Part shown: in pieces, positions 26,211 through 39,929 of the stretch | Layout: each line of letters starts with the position of its first letter | How positions within the stretch are numbered: the first letter of the stretch is position 1 | Source of the DNA: Prosapia bicincta | Lineage: Eukaryota > Arthropoda > Insecta > Hemiptera > Cercopidae | Direction of reading: 5' to 3' | Assembly: GCA_036971475.1 (NCBI GenBank) | Contig: JBAIZL010000006.1 | Coordinates: 62,573,398 to 62,637,397, forward strand | Length of the DNA: 64,000 bases | The notes under the pieces: generated by a model | Seen by the model: the letters and a program-made list of their open reading frames with translations, nothing else | Told to the model about the DNA's origin: nothing | Database searches by the model: none | Position numbers and translations under genes: made by a program

Positions 26211-27800
26211 ACTGCGTTCGATGCCAGTAAAGTAACTGGCTTAACCCTCTTTCCAGCTTGTTGGTGGCGCAATTCGGTTTGGAGACAGTGTGAAGGTTCT
26301 CTGATTTCTTGAACTTATTGAATCCACAAATTCAATCTGAATAAGTCTTACATTTGTCCGTATATAACTCTTTGCAGTGAAACAGTCCCAGCGACATTTG
26401 CGTCCCTCCACATTGTGAATCTCTCCTCCCTAAGCCTTGCACTTTGCAAGTCTATCAGCAATCATTGTTGCATGACGCTTCACACCCGCTGCGGATGTGA
26501 AGTGTGTTTAGGCGATCCTTGATTTCCGGTTATCTCCTAATCCGAAGGTTTTTAGGCAGGTTCATGAGGGCTATACAAACAAAATCGCAACAAATTAGCT
26601 TTAAAGTAAACCATTTTCTTTCACATAACTAAATTCGCGTAGATTTCACCTATTTACCCAAGGATCTTCAATGTCCCTTACCGATTATAATAAACCGTTG
26701 TAAATAATCAGTTTGTATTATTTTTGCTTAGAACGATCACACACAAGCTGGGATTGGAGTTCAATACGAAAGACTACGGTTCGTTTAGTAATCCATCCTG
26801 TTCTTGTCAGTTACCTCCTTCACAGAGCCGTAAAGTCTCCTTCCATCACTATGTAGGAACAAAGACCGCTCGCTCTCCGTAAGCCAAGATGCAAATATAT
26901 TCAAATACTTTATTACAATTGCAAATGTCATTTGGCTATTCAGTTTGGGATATTTATTTTTACCGCAGGGAATTTACAGTTTTATAATGATTTTTGTACT
27001 CTATTGTCTCGCAAAAAATATAAACGTGAATTGAATTTAATGAATAGCACAAAACAATTACAATATGCATAAATATTTTGTTGATCCAATCGTACATCAA
27101 CTTTTCAACCACCTACACAAAACGTATGGGCCTTTTCGAGATTATATAAACAAAATTTTATAATTATCAATATTGTTGGTTTGTTTTATAGGTTGTATTT
27201 AATTGAAAATAAAATTATATTATAAACTGTTTTTAATGGTTAATAATTACAAATTTTCTGTAGATGGCTGAAAAGCTGATGCATGATTGGATCAACAAAA
27301 AATAAATAAATAAAAATAGTGCCATGTCTTGTGCTACTCATTAAATTCAATTCATGTTTTTTTATACAATTTTGTTTAATATGATTTGGCATAAGTTATC
27401 TACCCAAAGTAGTTTACAATGAGTTTATAAATGGTTGGTGGTTGTTGCAATTGTTAAACCACAGGAAGGACAACCGCTATTGGCAGCGTAATCTTCCACC
27501 CTTCACGCTGTGAGGTGTGAGGACGTCCTATCTTATATTGTCGAATTATATAAGAATATAAAATTAATGATTCTGATTCGATCTTCAGCTCCAACCGAAG
27601 TGCTGATCGCTACCATACCATCCTTGTGTCCGTCTTCCCTCTATCCTTTCCTTCCGTCTTTGTGTTAGCTAAGTCTGGACTCTTTTGCTAATAACAGAAT
27701 CCTACTGAAGTACTTTTTGTAATATTACACTTAGCATTCGAATGCTGATAAATAACATTGTAAACTTGCAGAATTTTCTACCCAGGTTTTTCATACTTCT
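26211..27800. other. No gene assigned; mixed-composition patches
   Basis: Patches at 26230-26560, 26730-26890 and 27470-27660 are less AT-rich than their surroundings, but all frames are interrupted. They may be old transposon remains. No identity assigned. Confidence 0.35.
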
Positions 27801-27803
27801 ATG

Positions 27804-27965
27804 TAAATAAAAATGAATGTTTGTGTGCATTTTTTATGGCTTCCTAGATAGTTTATCCGATTGACATGAAACCTGGGGAAGTTATTGAACACACTCCTAG
27901 GTAGGTTCATTTCGTAGCCCGATTGGGGGCGCCCAAGTCGAAATTTTTCAAGAATAAAAAACATT
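27804..27965 (+). mobile_element. Possible fragment of a widespread repeat
   Basis: AAAAATGAATGTTTGTGTGC, then a TTATCCGATTGACATGAAAC block with CTGGGGAAGTT and GGGGGCGCCCAAGTCGAAAT. This layout (AAATGTATGTTTGT, a CGATT-TGAAA block, a GGTAG block) is common in dispersed elements of arthropods and molluscs, some Helitron-associated. I recognise only the layout, not the family. Confidence 0.35.
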
Positions 27966-29255
27966 GAAAATGCAACCGCCTACTTTTCTAACCTAGCATT
28001 CATTCACTTATATTAAAATTAAGAATTAGTAATATTGATGCAACTAATAATCAATAGATGGCGACAATCTCGCTATGACGTACTGATACTTGAATTAAGT
28101 GAAAATAAGATTTCATTCAATAATTTTTATATGTGTTTAGGTTAGTTTGCATAGCAGCTGTTTTAATGCTTAAGTCACATTACTTTACAATAAAATGCTA
28201 CTAAGTAAAATGCTATTTATTGAAAACTACTTTAATTTATAAGCTATTAAATAGTTACTAAGTTATTAAATACAAGTTTATAAAACAAATTTCACTACAT
28301 TATTTTAAATAATAAATATTGATTCAATTATTTGAATGTGTAACATATTTAAAAGTAATAAATATAAAATCAGTCTAAATTGTTTTGTTTGAAAAATACG
28401 AATTAGGTTATTATTTTTACTAAGTCATAGAAATACAGATTTAAATTTATTTAATAACTATGATTTAATATATATTGGGGGTAGTTGTTTTTCAGCAACC
28501 ATAAGTACATGGTTAGATACGGCCTTAATAAGAATTGAATATTGCTGTTCATTACAATAAACATTATACATTGGAATTTTACTGTTTAAGCCTGTTTGAT
28601 TTGGATATTTATAGGTATAACAGGACAGAGTTTGTCGGGTCAGCTATTATCTTCATAAATACTAAATTAAGTTTAGCTAAAGTTAACACAAGATTCATTG
28701 ACTCAGAGGATTGTTGTATATATATCCAATCTAGCTCTGCATAATTTACTTCAGATTTTCTCCAAGTTTCCAGAATAATTTTAAGTTGAAAACGTATTAT
28801 AACTTGAATTCCACAAAACAGAGATACAAGGTATTTAATCGAACCGTTCGTATTAGGTGGCGCAGTGAAACGGAAAAGTAGTAATTGAAACAATTAGAGA
28901 ACAATCAAAGGCAATTATAATACAAAATTTATCATCCACTGACATCTGGTATGTCGGAGGGACTAATGAATAGGGTAAGGTAATAATGCAATAACTAGTT
29001 ATTTTAATATTACAGTGGACGTTTCCGTATAACTTATGGCCATTAAATAAAACAGTCATTTAGTCCTTTCTTTGTGCTGGCAACAGGTTTTAGTGTTAGT
29101 AGTGGATGGAGAACTTACTGATGTAATGAATTACGTACTTACTCAACTTTAGTTTTGTGATATTCTTATCGTTGCGATTATGAGGTTAACGTGGTGCTAT
29201 ACAACACTGAAAAGTGTACGGGACAACGTTTTAACAATTACAATACAGTATAAAA
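27966..29255. other. No gene assigned
   Basis: AT-rich. Overlapping frames of 68-94 codons on both strands at 28535-29059 have no codon bias or domain. GTTAGTTTGCATAGCAGCTG followed by TTTTAATGCTTAAG near 28141-28175 may be a very old piece of the ~430-bp family. Confidence 0.4.
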
Positions 29256-29271
29256 ACGTTGTCCTCTTTGA

Positions 29272-29846
<575 letters not shown>

Positions 29847-30920
29847 GCTGATTCAGTCATGTTGTTTGTAATTAGAAACAATTCTACCTAAAATATTATT
29901 TATTAACCCCAAATAAATCAACCGGTAGTTTTACTTTGCACACGAGAAAAATGATTATGAAATGGCACCATTATAATGAAGAGTAATTTACAATGTAATT
30001 TCAAAAACAAATTCCAGTACATTTATTATTTACATTAAAATATGTTTATTGTTTAAAAAGAATGTAATTTGTGATGGTTTTTGAAATGTTTGATGTTTGT
30101 ATTGCAGTCATACAATAACCATTTGAAAGTCACATAGTATTGCTTCTTGCAGTTTATACTAGAATCTATACCAGAAAATACTAGAATTTTCTTTAATTTT
30201 TCTGACTTTTGCTTGGCTTACTAAAATTAATAAAGCTATGATATACGTGAGTTTTTCGCGATTAATCGATTTTGCGCACAGCATTTAAATTAACCTCAAT
30301 CCATGCCGGAATGTACACAACACATGCGTGACCCGAATCGGGACGTTGATTGATGTCTTTACATGAGACTGATTACTCTGGGCTTAGGAGCGAAGCGAGG
30401 GAAAAGTTTTCAACTTTATCATTTGAAAGTCGCAAGTCTGCTCGGGAAGTCCTTGTGTAAACCTAAAGAAAAGGGCTCGCTTTGGTATGGCAATAAGGCT
30501 TTACTGTGTTTAGCAGGGTAACGGTTCAGCCCTTATAGTGAGGTTTGTCGATCCCTACCTAACAGAAATATTCCAAGTCATTTGGTCGCGTATCAATTTG
30601 TCGGATATAGGTTGCTTGCGACCCCCACAATGTAACTTATAATCACACACACACACACACACGCACACACTAATACTTTTAAAAGTCTGTTGTAGTTAAA
30701 AGATATTGCTTTAATTATAAATAGTAATTTATTTTTAAGATTCTATTTTATTTTTCTTCCCTTCTGTTATTCTTTTAATTCTATACATTTTTTTAAATTC
30801 ATTGAATAGAAGAACCCACCCTTTAAGAAACGCTATTTAAATATCATTTAAAAGGAAAAAGATATTTCATACTTTGAAACCAGAGAACAGTTCAATGACA
30901 TTTTGTGCGTAATTGTTTGG
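29847..30920. other. No gene seen; short CA run
   Basis: A patch at 30290-30600 has more GC but is closed in all frames. A (CA)n run lies at about 30643-30668. Confidence 0.45.
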
Positions 30921-30924
30921 AGGC

Positions 30925-31500
30925 AACGAAGTACCATTAACCACTTGGGGATTACAAACTGCCAGTAACTCTTTGTGAACTACGATTTGTCAGTAACGCA
31001 TTGGAGACTACGAAATACCAGTAGCCCCTTGGGAACTAAGAACTGACACCAACCCTCTTAAGAAATTAAGAACTTCTCGTAACCCCTTGGGAACTAAAAA
31101 CGTCCCCAGTAACCTCTTGGGAACTACGAACTGCCACCAACTCTCTTACTAAATCATGAACTGCCAATAGCCCCTTTGGAAATGCATACTGACTGCCCCA
31201 GTATCTCCTTGAGAACTACGAATTGTGTTACCCATTGGCAAGTACAAACTGCCACCAACCCTCTTAGGAAATCATGAACTGCCAATGACCCTTTTAGAAC
31301 TACAAATTGCTCCAGTAACCCCTAGGGAACTAAGAACTGCCAGTAAGCCATTGTGGGTTACGGACTGCCACTAACCACTTGGGAATTACAAACTAACAGT
31401 AAGACCCTAGGAAGTACTAACTGCCAGTAAAACATTACGGACTACGAGCTGCCTGTAATCCCTCGGAAACTACGAATTGTTAGAAACCCCTTGGCCATTA
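30925..31500. repeat. Degenerate 28-bp minisatellite, block 2
   Basis: About 20 units of 28 bp like AGTAACCCCTTGGGAACTAC followed by GAACTGCC. Same unit as 18238-18490. Similar ~25-bp words flank it: ACCAGAGAACAGTTCAATGA near 30881 and ACCAGAGAAAAATTCAATGA near 31504. Confidence 0.85.
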
Positions 31501-31504
31501 GAAC

Positions 31505-33035
31505 CAGAGAAAAATTCAATGAAAATTATTTTTTAAAATTTAATTTTAATATTTTTTGAACGAATCTGTTTCAGAATAATGCTATGTTGTTATAACGTAT
31601 AGCCTTCAGGGTTTAATAAAACCGCCGTTGCAACGTTGCTGACCTAAATTCCATAGGGTCTAAACCCATTATTTAATGAATTAAGTTAGCCAATAATTTA
31701 CCTTATTACATTGTCAATCAGAGAAATTAATTTACTCAGTTTGAAAGAGAGGAATATTCTTCTAAATAATACATCTAATAACATAACCAACACCACGATA
31801 TAAGATATAATAGTAGCTAATTTACGATGTCGGTAAGAAGGCCGAATAACGTGGCCACCGACGATTAACAAGTGGTTTGATGGGCGGAGCTACGGTGCTC
31901 CCTAAATATACCCTAAACTTGTTCCACAACCTCGAAGGTTGCTAAAATCGCCTCCTTCTCCAACTGATTGTCACTTAAGTATAGTTTGTATCCTCCCTAA
32001 ATTTATGCCCTATGATTACGATGACTTAGCCATCGATATGTTATAAGACTTTTGCTACTCTGTCAATTAGCTATTGTTTAATTAGTATCTTGCATTGTGG
32101 TATTGGGTATATTGCTAATGATATTAACTGTCATACTGCCATGGCTTATTAAATTCGATTCCTAAATATTATTATTCTATATTGCTCGTTTTAATTTAAA
32201 AAATAATATAGTGTAGACGAGAGTTTAAATATGGTAATTTGAAAATTTAATTACTCAATGAGGCCAGTAAATTATTGTGAATCTAAGACTTTATGACTCA
32301 CGAGAGAAAACGTTAAAAAACACATAGAGCGAAAGTAACACTACTGTTAAATCTCTGGCCTCAAGAGTAAATCCTTCATATACGCAGTGTGTCCCACGGG
32401 ACGGGAATATTAGAGCATGTGCGGTTCAAAGGCTCAATAAATTTGGCTATATTTTATTCGTCCCACCACCATGTCTGCGAAAAGAAGGATAAAGTTTGTT
32501 AAATTCGATCCAGATCACGTTTATATGTTTGTATGCTTACATTGTAGTGGACGTTATCATTATATAAATCTGTATATTTGGTACACAAAAACATATAGTG
32601 ATTGTAGTTTAAGTTCGTTTCTTGAACACCTTATATACAACGCAGAATGGCTTTGCTTATTAGGTGATCACGGTCTTGTATGATAGTGCAGTTGCACAGC
32701 AAATACTATATGCTGCCCCGGTCAGGCCTATTGAATCACCTAAATCCCTTAGAGAATGGCGTTACTTATTACGTATTCATGGTTGTTTAGGTAAGCAGCA
32801 TTGTTGGCAAGGTCTATTTGGAAGGTACTGTTCTGTCCTTATGGTTACGTCGGGGGGAGGGGTGAGGGCGTAGACTGTGGTTGGAACATTCGACTTGTCC
32901 CAATAACAGATCTAGACATGGCATTATCTTCGTATTAATAGATGCAGCATATCAGGATCGTGAGCACTTGGATACGTCACTGAGAGCAACCGCAGATCAA
33001 GCATCGAACTTCAGTTACAAATTAACACATAAGTT
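31505..33035. other. No gene assigned; weak frames at 32471-32873
   Basis: Two plus-strand frames (32471-32683 and 32664-32873) overlap by 20 bp in different frames, in DNA slightly less AT-rich than its surroundings. The first ends with a LLGDHG word that recalls DDE transposases, but the rest does not support this. Could be a decayed element. Confidence 0.3.
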
Positions 33036-33039
33036 TAAT

Positions 33040-34665
33040 TATTATTAGATGGGAGGGTAAGAAATTAGTTCAGAACTTTAAAATTGAGTTCAGGAGGTAG
33101 ATATTTATTTCAAAAGGTAAATAAAGAGATCAGAAGGTTAAAAGTAGTTCAGAAGATGTACTGATTAGTTCATATTAGTACTAATTAGTAAATAGATTTG
33201 TACAAATTAGTACAAAGTAGTTCAGAGGGCAAATCATTATTAGGAGATAAATAATTAGTTCAGAGGGCAAATATTCATTTCAGGGAGTAAATAATTATTT
33301 TAAGATAAAAATAATTAGTTCAGAGGGTGAATAATTATTTTAGGGGATAAATAATAAGTTCAGAGGGCAAATAACTATTTCAGGGGATAAATAATTAGTT
33401 CAGAAGGCAAATAATTATTTTAGGGGATAAATAATTAGTTCAGAGGGTAAATAATTAGTTCAGAGGGCAAATCATTATTTTATGGGATAAACAATTAGTT
33501 CAGAGGGTAAATAATTATTTCAGGGAGTAAATAATAATTTTAGGATCAAAATAATTAGTTCAGAGGGTAAATAATTATTTTAGGAGATAAATAATAAGTT
33601 CAGAGGGCAAATAACTATTACAGGGGGTAAATAATTAGTTCAGAAGATAAATAATTATTTTAGGGGATAAATAATTAGTTCAGAGGGCAAATAACTATTT
33701 CAGGGTTTAAATAATTAGTTCAGAGGGTAAATCACTATTTTAGGCGATACATTATTAGTTCAGAGGGTAAATAACTATTTTAGGGGGTAAATAATTAGTT
33801 TAGATGGTGAATATGTATTTCATGGGAGTAAATAATTAGTTCAGAACGTTACAGATTAGTTCAGAGGGTGAATATGTATTTTATGGGAGTAAATAATTAG
33901 TTCAGAACGTTACAGATTAGTTCAGAGGGTGAATATGTATTTCATGGGAGTAAATAATTAGTTCAGAACGTTACAGATTAGTTCAGAGGGTGAATATGTA
34001 TTTTATGGGAGTAAATAATTAGTTCAGAACGTTACAGATTAGTTCAGAGGTTGAATATGTATTTTATAGGAGTAAATCATTAGTTCAGAAGGTTACAAAT
34101 TAATTCAGAAGATAAATAATTAGTTCCGAGGGTAAGTAATTATTTTAGTGGGTAAATAATTAGTTCAGAGGATAAGTAATTATTTTAGGGGGTAAATAAT
34201 TAGTTCAGAGGGCAATTAATTATTTTAATGGGTAAATAATTAGTTACGAAGGTAATTTATTATTTTAGGGGTAAATAATTAGTTCCGAGGGTAAGTATTT
34301 ATTTTAGGGGTTAAATAATTAGTTCAGAAGGTTGCAAATTAGTTCAGAAGGTATATAATTAGTTCAGAGGGTAAGTAATTGTTCAGTGGGTAAATAATTA
34401 TTTTGTGGGGGTAAATAATTAGTTCAGAGAGTAAGTAATTATTTTACGGGGTAAATAGTTAGTTCAGAGGGTAAGTAATTATTTTAGGTAAATAATTAGT
34501 TCAGAAGATTACAAATAATTTTAGAAGGTAAATTATTAATTCATAAGGTAGATAATCAGTTTAGTAGATAATTCATTAGTTCAGAAAGTTAAAATTAGTT
34601 CAGAAATTAACAAATTGGTGCAGAGGATAAATAATTAGTTCAGATGGAAAATAACGAGTTCAGAA
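33040..34665. repeat. 20/40-bp minisatellite, about 80 subunits
   Basis: The 40-bp unit joins AAATAATTAGTTCAGAGGGC and AAATAATTATTTTAGGGGAT, clearly two diverged 20-bp copies. At about 33790-34080 a 61-bp higher-order unit (GTGAATATGTATTTTATGGG, AGTAAATAATTAGTTCAGAA, CGTTACAGATTAGTTCAGAG) is repeated four to five times. Stops are frequent in all frames, so there are no long frames. Confidence 0.94.
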
Positions 34666-34669
34666 GGTT

Positions 34670-35635
34670 ATTTAAATTAATTAACCAAGTTAACTCGACA
34701 CAAACCGAAACGAAGAAGAAAGCTCATATAACAGCAACAGATTAAACCATGCAGTACTTACCCATGTGTGGGGCGGATATGTAGGAAACGGTCCTATCTC
34801 CCTTGTGGCGACGTGGCTGGGTAGTTCGAAGCGCCCTCTCCTGAACTTTTTAATCCGTTGTTTTTGTTTCTCCCGGATATAAAGAGCAGCCTGCATACTG
34901 GACCCAGTCATCTCCCATTAACCCCCATCCTGTCTTTCACACTCTCACTGGTTTTTCTTCTTCTTCTCCATCGCACAGTTTCAACATTTCACTACGCGCA
35001 CTATTTTAGCGACAATTAACATCGCGCGAAAACAGTCCGCGGAAGAATACTATACTAAAATGGACCACAAATTAAGCGTTTGAAAGTTGCTTATAATTGA
35101 CATCGTATTGGAAGTATGTACAGAGTCTAAGTTCAAGCTTTTTTTTAAAAATATAATAATTATATTGTATATATATATAAATACTTTGAATATATTTGGT
35201 GATATGTTGGATATATAGAATACGATAGGCCGTGTGGTGAGATTATTTGGTCCATACAGTAGAAGCTAGAGAATATATCTACTAAAGAGAGATTGCGTTA
35301 GTGATAAAATAAAAATGTAAGGCAGAAGGCAAAAGTGCTACTATGCAAACCAAATATATATTATTCAAACGATAGTAAAATGTTTGTCATGAAATAGTAA
35401 TATTAAATTTTTTTTGATTAAATAGTGGTTTCTCGTAAAAAGGCGAATATTTATAAGGATTACACTACAATATATTAGCACTTCAGTAATTTTTGTTTTT
35501 GTTTTTAGATTTTACTATCAGATGAGGTAAATGTTACGTAACCTAAGAAACGTAAAGTTAATGGACGTACTCGTTACTAGCAAGAAAGGTTTAAAAAATA
35601 CTCATTGTTTTATACCGAAAACTAATATTTGCTAT
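34670..35635. other. No gene assigned; GC-richer patch 34740-35045
   Basis: The patch carries a 73-codon minus-strand frame (34690-34911) with RFELPSH and FPTYPPH words. Such words turn up in spurious predictions from repeats, so I do not call a gene. The rest is AT-rich. Confidence 0.35.
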
Positions 35636-35638
35636 TAG

Positions 35639-35861
35639 TTAGAGTATCATAATTACCTGCCATTCCAAGCACTGTCACACTACTTGTTGACGCGTTTCGG
35701 AGGACCTCCTTCAGTCAGAACCTTGTATGAACTCCGTTCTGTCTGATGGAACTTTTTCAGTCAGGGAGTTCGTAACAATGACTGACTGATGGAGGTTCTC
35801 CGAAACGCGCCAACGAGAAGTGTGACGATGTTGGGAATTAGAGGTAACTATGGTACTCTAA
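35639..35861. mobile_element. Palindromic element with GTTGACGCGTTTCGGAGG arms
   Basis: Arms of about 75 bp (35639-35714 and 35786-35861) are inverted copies at roughly 80%: TTAGAGTAYCATARTTACCT, CACTRTCACACTWCTYGTTG and GCGTTTCGGAGRACCTCC. Each arm carries an outward-reading motif: CTGAAGGAGGTCCTCCGAAA (minus, 35691-35714) and CTGATGGAGGTTCTCCGAAA (plus, 35786-35809). The hairpin GGAG/CTCC lies directly before CGAAACGCG in both. No target duplication found. No coding frame. Confidence 0.75.
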
Positions 35862-35997
35862 ACAAGAATATAAATTATAACGGAAAGGTAGAAAATTATT
35901 AAAATATTTACTAACCAAATTGTAAACTCTAATTGCAAAACCTGAAAACTATCTCTTATTTATAAAATTCATACACCTACCAATTCATGTTGCTAAA

Positions 35998-36372
35998 ACC
36001 TAAGATTCAGCAAAATACGTAAGTTTACAGTATCATATTTCAGCAAAATACGCAAGTTTATAGTATCATATTTCAGCAAAATACGCAAGTTTACCGTATC
36101 ATATTTCAGCAAAATACGCAAGTTTACAGTATCATATTTCAGCAAAATACGCAAGTTTACAGTATCATATTTCAGCAAAATACGCAAGTTTACAGTATCA
36201 TATTTCAGCAAAATACGCAAGTTTACAGTATCATATTTCAGCAAAATACGCAAGTTTACAGTATCATATTTCAGCAAAATACGCAAGTTTACAGTATCAT
36301 ATTTCAGCAAAATACGCAAGTTTACAGTATCATATTTCAGCAAAATACGCAAGTTTACAGTATCATATTTAC
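35998..36372. repeat. 33-bp minisatellite, 11 units
   Basis: Nearly identical units of CAGCAAAATACGCAAGTTTA and CAGTATCATATTT. Because 33 is 11 codons, a 119-codon minus-strand frame (35993-36352) repeats RILLKYDTVNL. Very low divergence suggests recent expansion. Not a gene on present evidence. Confidence 0.95.
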
Positions 36373-37705
36373 ACTTAAGTGGTAACTGTGTAACAGAACC
36401 TAGAACTAAGAACCAGTAACGAGGGCGAACTGAAGAAAAGTATTTACAAAGTAAAGCTAGCGAGATTTAAAAGTATGAACTTTAATATCTAAACTAATAA
36501 TGTATCGAAAAGAGACAAGACAATCCTACATGTTTCAATGCAAAGTGAGTCATCATCGGCGAGCTAATTACAATGAATTTCAAGTATTTAAAAAAAAACA
36601 CTTAAAATATTGACATAAAATTTGACTGTAAATCAAGTTCTCCTGCCAGAAGGGGATTACTTCACTTTTTTATTAGAGTCAATTGATCTTGTTCAGTTAT
36701 TCTTAGAATTTCTTTCCATTTTATCTATAAAAAAACTTATCAATTCATTCGTCACAAATATGGTGACTACCTATAGACTGAAAGAGTGATTAAAAATGTA
36801 AACCTTTTTTTAATATTTCCTAAAACAATATTTTGTTTAATAAAACCTAATATATTACCCCCTTTAAGTATGTGTGGTTGTGCTTTGCAATCAATAATTT
36901 TTGTAACGAAAATGTTTTTAGAAAAGGTTTACATAGAACATATTTAGATGGATAGTAGCAAATTTATCTTCTTAACTGCTTAATGGGAAACTAACATATT
37001 AAAATTAATATAGCATCTGTTATGCTAAACATATGTAACTCATCTACTTATAACAAAAAATCTAACAGAAATGAATGCGAAGCGTGTTCATCTAAACTCA
37101 TGTTTGTACTAATGAAGTCTTAATCATTTGAAATCTTCAACTTATAGACTAATGCATTACAAACGTACTCCCAAGACCAAAATATCGAACAATTAATGCT
37201 AATCATTTATTTAATGGTTCTATGTTTAATAGAAATAAATATTTAAAAAAATTTTAAAAATGTTTTCAATAAGAATTATGTATAAAAAAAAAATAATGTT
37301 TTTCTGCCAGACGGTAACATTGGAACTGTTGAGGGCTAAAACTAAAGTCTGGGGCGTTATTGTTAAACAGATTTGTGTTTTGATAGTTTCATAAACACTT
37401 ATGAACATAAGAGACACAGTACGAGCGAGCCTCGGTTTTAGTTTTAGACATAAACTGTTTAAGAGAAGCTAAAAAAACATCATTTTACTTTTTTTCGATT
37501 TTTTAAAAATAGAAGCGTGTTTTTAAACGAATTTTTATTTTACTGCTTTCTTCATGTATGTATTCTTTATATATGCCAGCAACGATTATCAAAAATTGCT
37601 GTTCATTAGAACAACACAAAGTGGACAAAAATCGATTATTAGAAATATTAAGCTACACTATCTGAAAAAAAATAATAAAAAATTAATTTTATATACTTAA
37701 CTTAC
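36373..37705. other. No gene; one lone hairpin-GAAAC motif
   Basis: AT-rich. At 36529-36559 (minus) CCGATGATGACTCACTTTGC followed by ATTGAAACATG resembles the recurrent motif with a weak ATG/CAT stem. Confidence 0.45.
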
Positions 37706-37709
37706 TTTT

Positions 37710-37920
37710 CTTCACTTTTGTTAGAAATATTTTTGCGTATTCGAGTTCATTTTACTGCCTTTCCTAACATTACAATATTTTTTTTGTTGACGCGTTTCGA
37801 AAACGACTCTATTTTCAAAACGTAAATATTGAAAATGGAGTTATTTTGAAACAGGTCGACACAGAAAAATATTGTTAGGAAAGTCAGAAAATGTAATATC
37901 CCTAACAGAAATGAAGAATT
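37710..37920. mobile_element. Short palindromic MITE-like element, copy 3
   Basis: Core ends CCTTTCCTAACATTACAATA (left) and an inverted copy (ATATTGTTAGGAAAG) at the right. The inverted similarity extends outward as CTTCACTTTTGTTAGAAATA left and, inverted, CTTCATTTCTGTTAGGGATA right. Interior has TTGACGCGTTTCGAAAACGA. Same family as 4622-4742 and 5969-6088. Confidence 0.75.
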
Positions 37921-39215
37921 TTATTGTTATTATTGAGGTTGGTATAGAACAATCTGTACTGGACAAACTATGAGAGAAATACTAAGTGTTAGAATATGGA
38001 ACTACCAACGAGTAAAATACTGAACGTGATACGTCAAATAAAAAAAGGATAACATTTTTAAAAAACTCGTGCGATTAGGAATGAAATATTTAAAAATAGA
38101 TCTAGCTAAGTTAAAGATAATCAGACGAAAAATACCGAATAAGATTAAGCGGCGAATGAAATATAATGCTTTTCGCTCGAAGCATATTACTTATTTGTAT
38201 GGAACGCTGCCATATAATCCTAACAAAACCTTTTGAATACACAACAACAAAACTAAGATCACAATAAGAGGTAATGACCAATTTACGCATATTAATCCGT
38301 TACGTACGTTTCGATAAACAAGTATCATCATAGGGCGTAAGTGCAATATATATGTATAACCAAGTTGAGAATGTACTACGAAGTTGTATAGGGGCGATCG
38401 AAGCCCTGCCCACTAATTAGCGATATCCTCGATAATCACCCAACTCTGAAGGCCACTTCTAATTGGTTTAAATTAAGCTGTCATCATAAAAATTCAAAAC
38501 AATCAACATAATAAATGTAATATCTAATGAAAAACAAAATTATTTAAATTACAGTAAAGGTTATGAACATAAGCCAGTGGCGAGCTAGATAGTTTTAGCT
38601 ACAAACATACTTTTTATTAATGTTTATATTTTCACCTAATTTATAATAATTTTATTATACATAAGGCTTAAACCTCTATAACTAGTTTCTATTTGTTTTG
38701 TGTCTTGTACTGTGGTTTCGGGTTAATGATTACTGTATTAATTTCAATAGTACCTATACTCTCATTGGATTTTACTTTCACAACTACTTAGCAATTTAAT
38801 GATTTGGTATTTTAACCTTGCAAAACGAGTGACGTCATTCCTGCCAATTATCAGTTTATCGACTTACACGGTCAATAAAACTAATTAATTTCATTAGTGT
38901 ATTTGGTTTGATGTTTTCAAACCTAAAAAACCGTTTCATTTATACACCGACATCATTAATTTATATGAAAGCATAGTTCGATAAAGCTTTGTACGCTTCC
39001 TTAGCTCTCCAGATTTAGACAAATCCAAAATTAATTGGGATCACTTGTTCAAAATGCAACACATGCATCTGCTCCAGTTAATATTAACGATGTTATATAA
39101 TAAAATATGTTTTATTGTGTAATAAAACAAATGAAAAATACAGGTACAAGTAGACTTTATTGTTTCATACAATTCAAAGACTTTCGTTGGATATTATAAA
39201 AAATTTATATTATAA
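37921..39215. other. No gene; one lone hairpin-GAAACGT motif
   Basis: AT-rich. At 38306-38333 (minus) the motif reads CTATGATGATACTTGTTTAT, then CGAAACGT, with a GATA/TATC stem directly before GAAACG. Confidence 0.45.
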
Positions 39216-39217
39216 AA

Positions 39218-39354
39218 ATATTTCAAATACATGAACTGTTTTAATTTATACATATATTTCAATGCTTTTCGCCAATAAATGTATTAGCCTCTTCAGGAAA
39301 AATATTTATATAACAATAATATTGTATTTGAAATATGTTATTCATTATTTATTT

Positions 39355-39408
<54 letters not shown>

Positions 39409-39409
39409 C

Positions 39410-39483
<74 letters not shown>

Positions 39484-39576
39484 GTAATCAATATATATAA
39501 ATAAAAATATTCAAATACAATAATTGTTTTTAGTTTATATAAATGGTTATATTGTATAACAAAAATATTAGTTGAA

Positions 39577-39632
<56 letters not shown>

Positions 39633-39787
39633 GATAAATAACATATTTCAAATACAAGAATATTATTGTTATACATTTAATTGAGATACTATTATATTAT
39701 AATTATTATATAAGATGCTAATACATTTATTGGCAAAGAGCTTTGAGAAATACATAAATTAAAATAGTTCTTGTATTTGAAATATCT
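39218..39787. mobile_element. Nested palindromic element with AT runs
   Basis: Outer ends are inverted (AAATATTTCAAATACATGAA left; TTCTTGTATTTGAAATAT right), and further inverted TATTTGAAATAT words lie at about 39332 and 39640. The arms carry the recurrent motif: minus 39264-39297 and plus 39712-39740, with a GCTAAT/ATTGGC stem (one G-T pair). AT microsatellites fill 39357-39482 and 39582-39630. Confidence 0.65.
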
Positions 39788-39793
39788 TTATCA

Positions 39794-39795
39794 TA

Positions 39796-39851
<56 letters not shown>

Positions 39852-39852
39852 A

Positions 39853-39892
<40 letters not shown>
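39794..39892. repeat. (AT)n microsatellite
   Basis: AT dinucleotides broken by ATGTATAT and AATGCATAT between two palindromic elements. Confidence 0.95.
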
Positions 39893-39895
<3 letters not shown>

Positions 39896-39929
39896 TATGG
39901 TGATATGTTTTCTTGTAATATATTAAATA

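Noticed and set aside
32471..32873. PIF/Harbinger transposase fragment (LLGDHG word)
   Set aside because: Only one short word fits; the surrounding residues and the second frame do not.
34690..34911. 73-codon minus frame with RFELPSH and FPTYPPH words
   Set aside because: Words of this kind occur in spurious repeat-derived predictions; no domain.
35993..36352. 119-codon RILLKYDTVNL repeat frame
   Set aside because: Simple 33-bp minisatellite with multiple-of-three unit; no start context or non-repeat domain.
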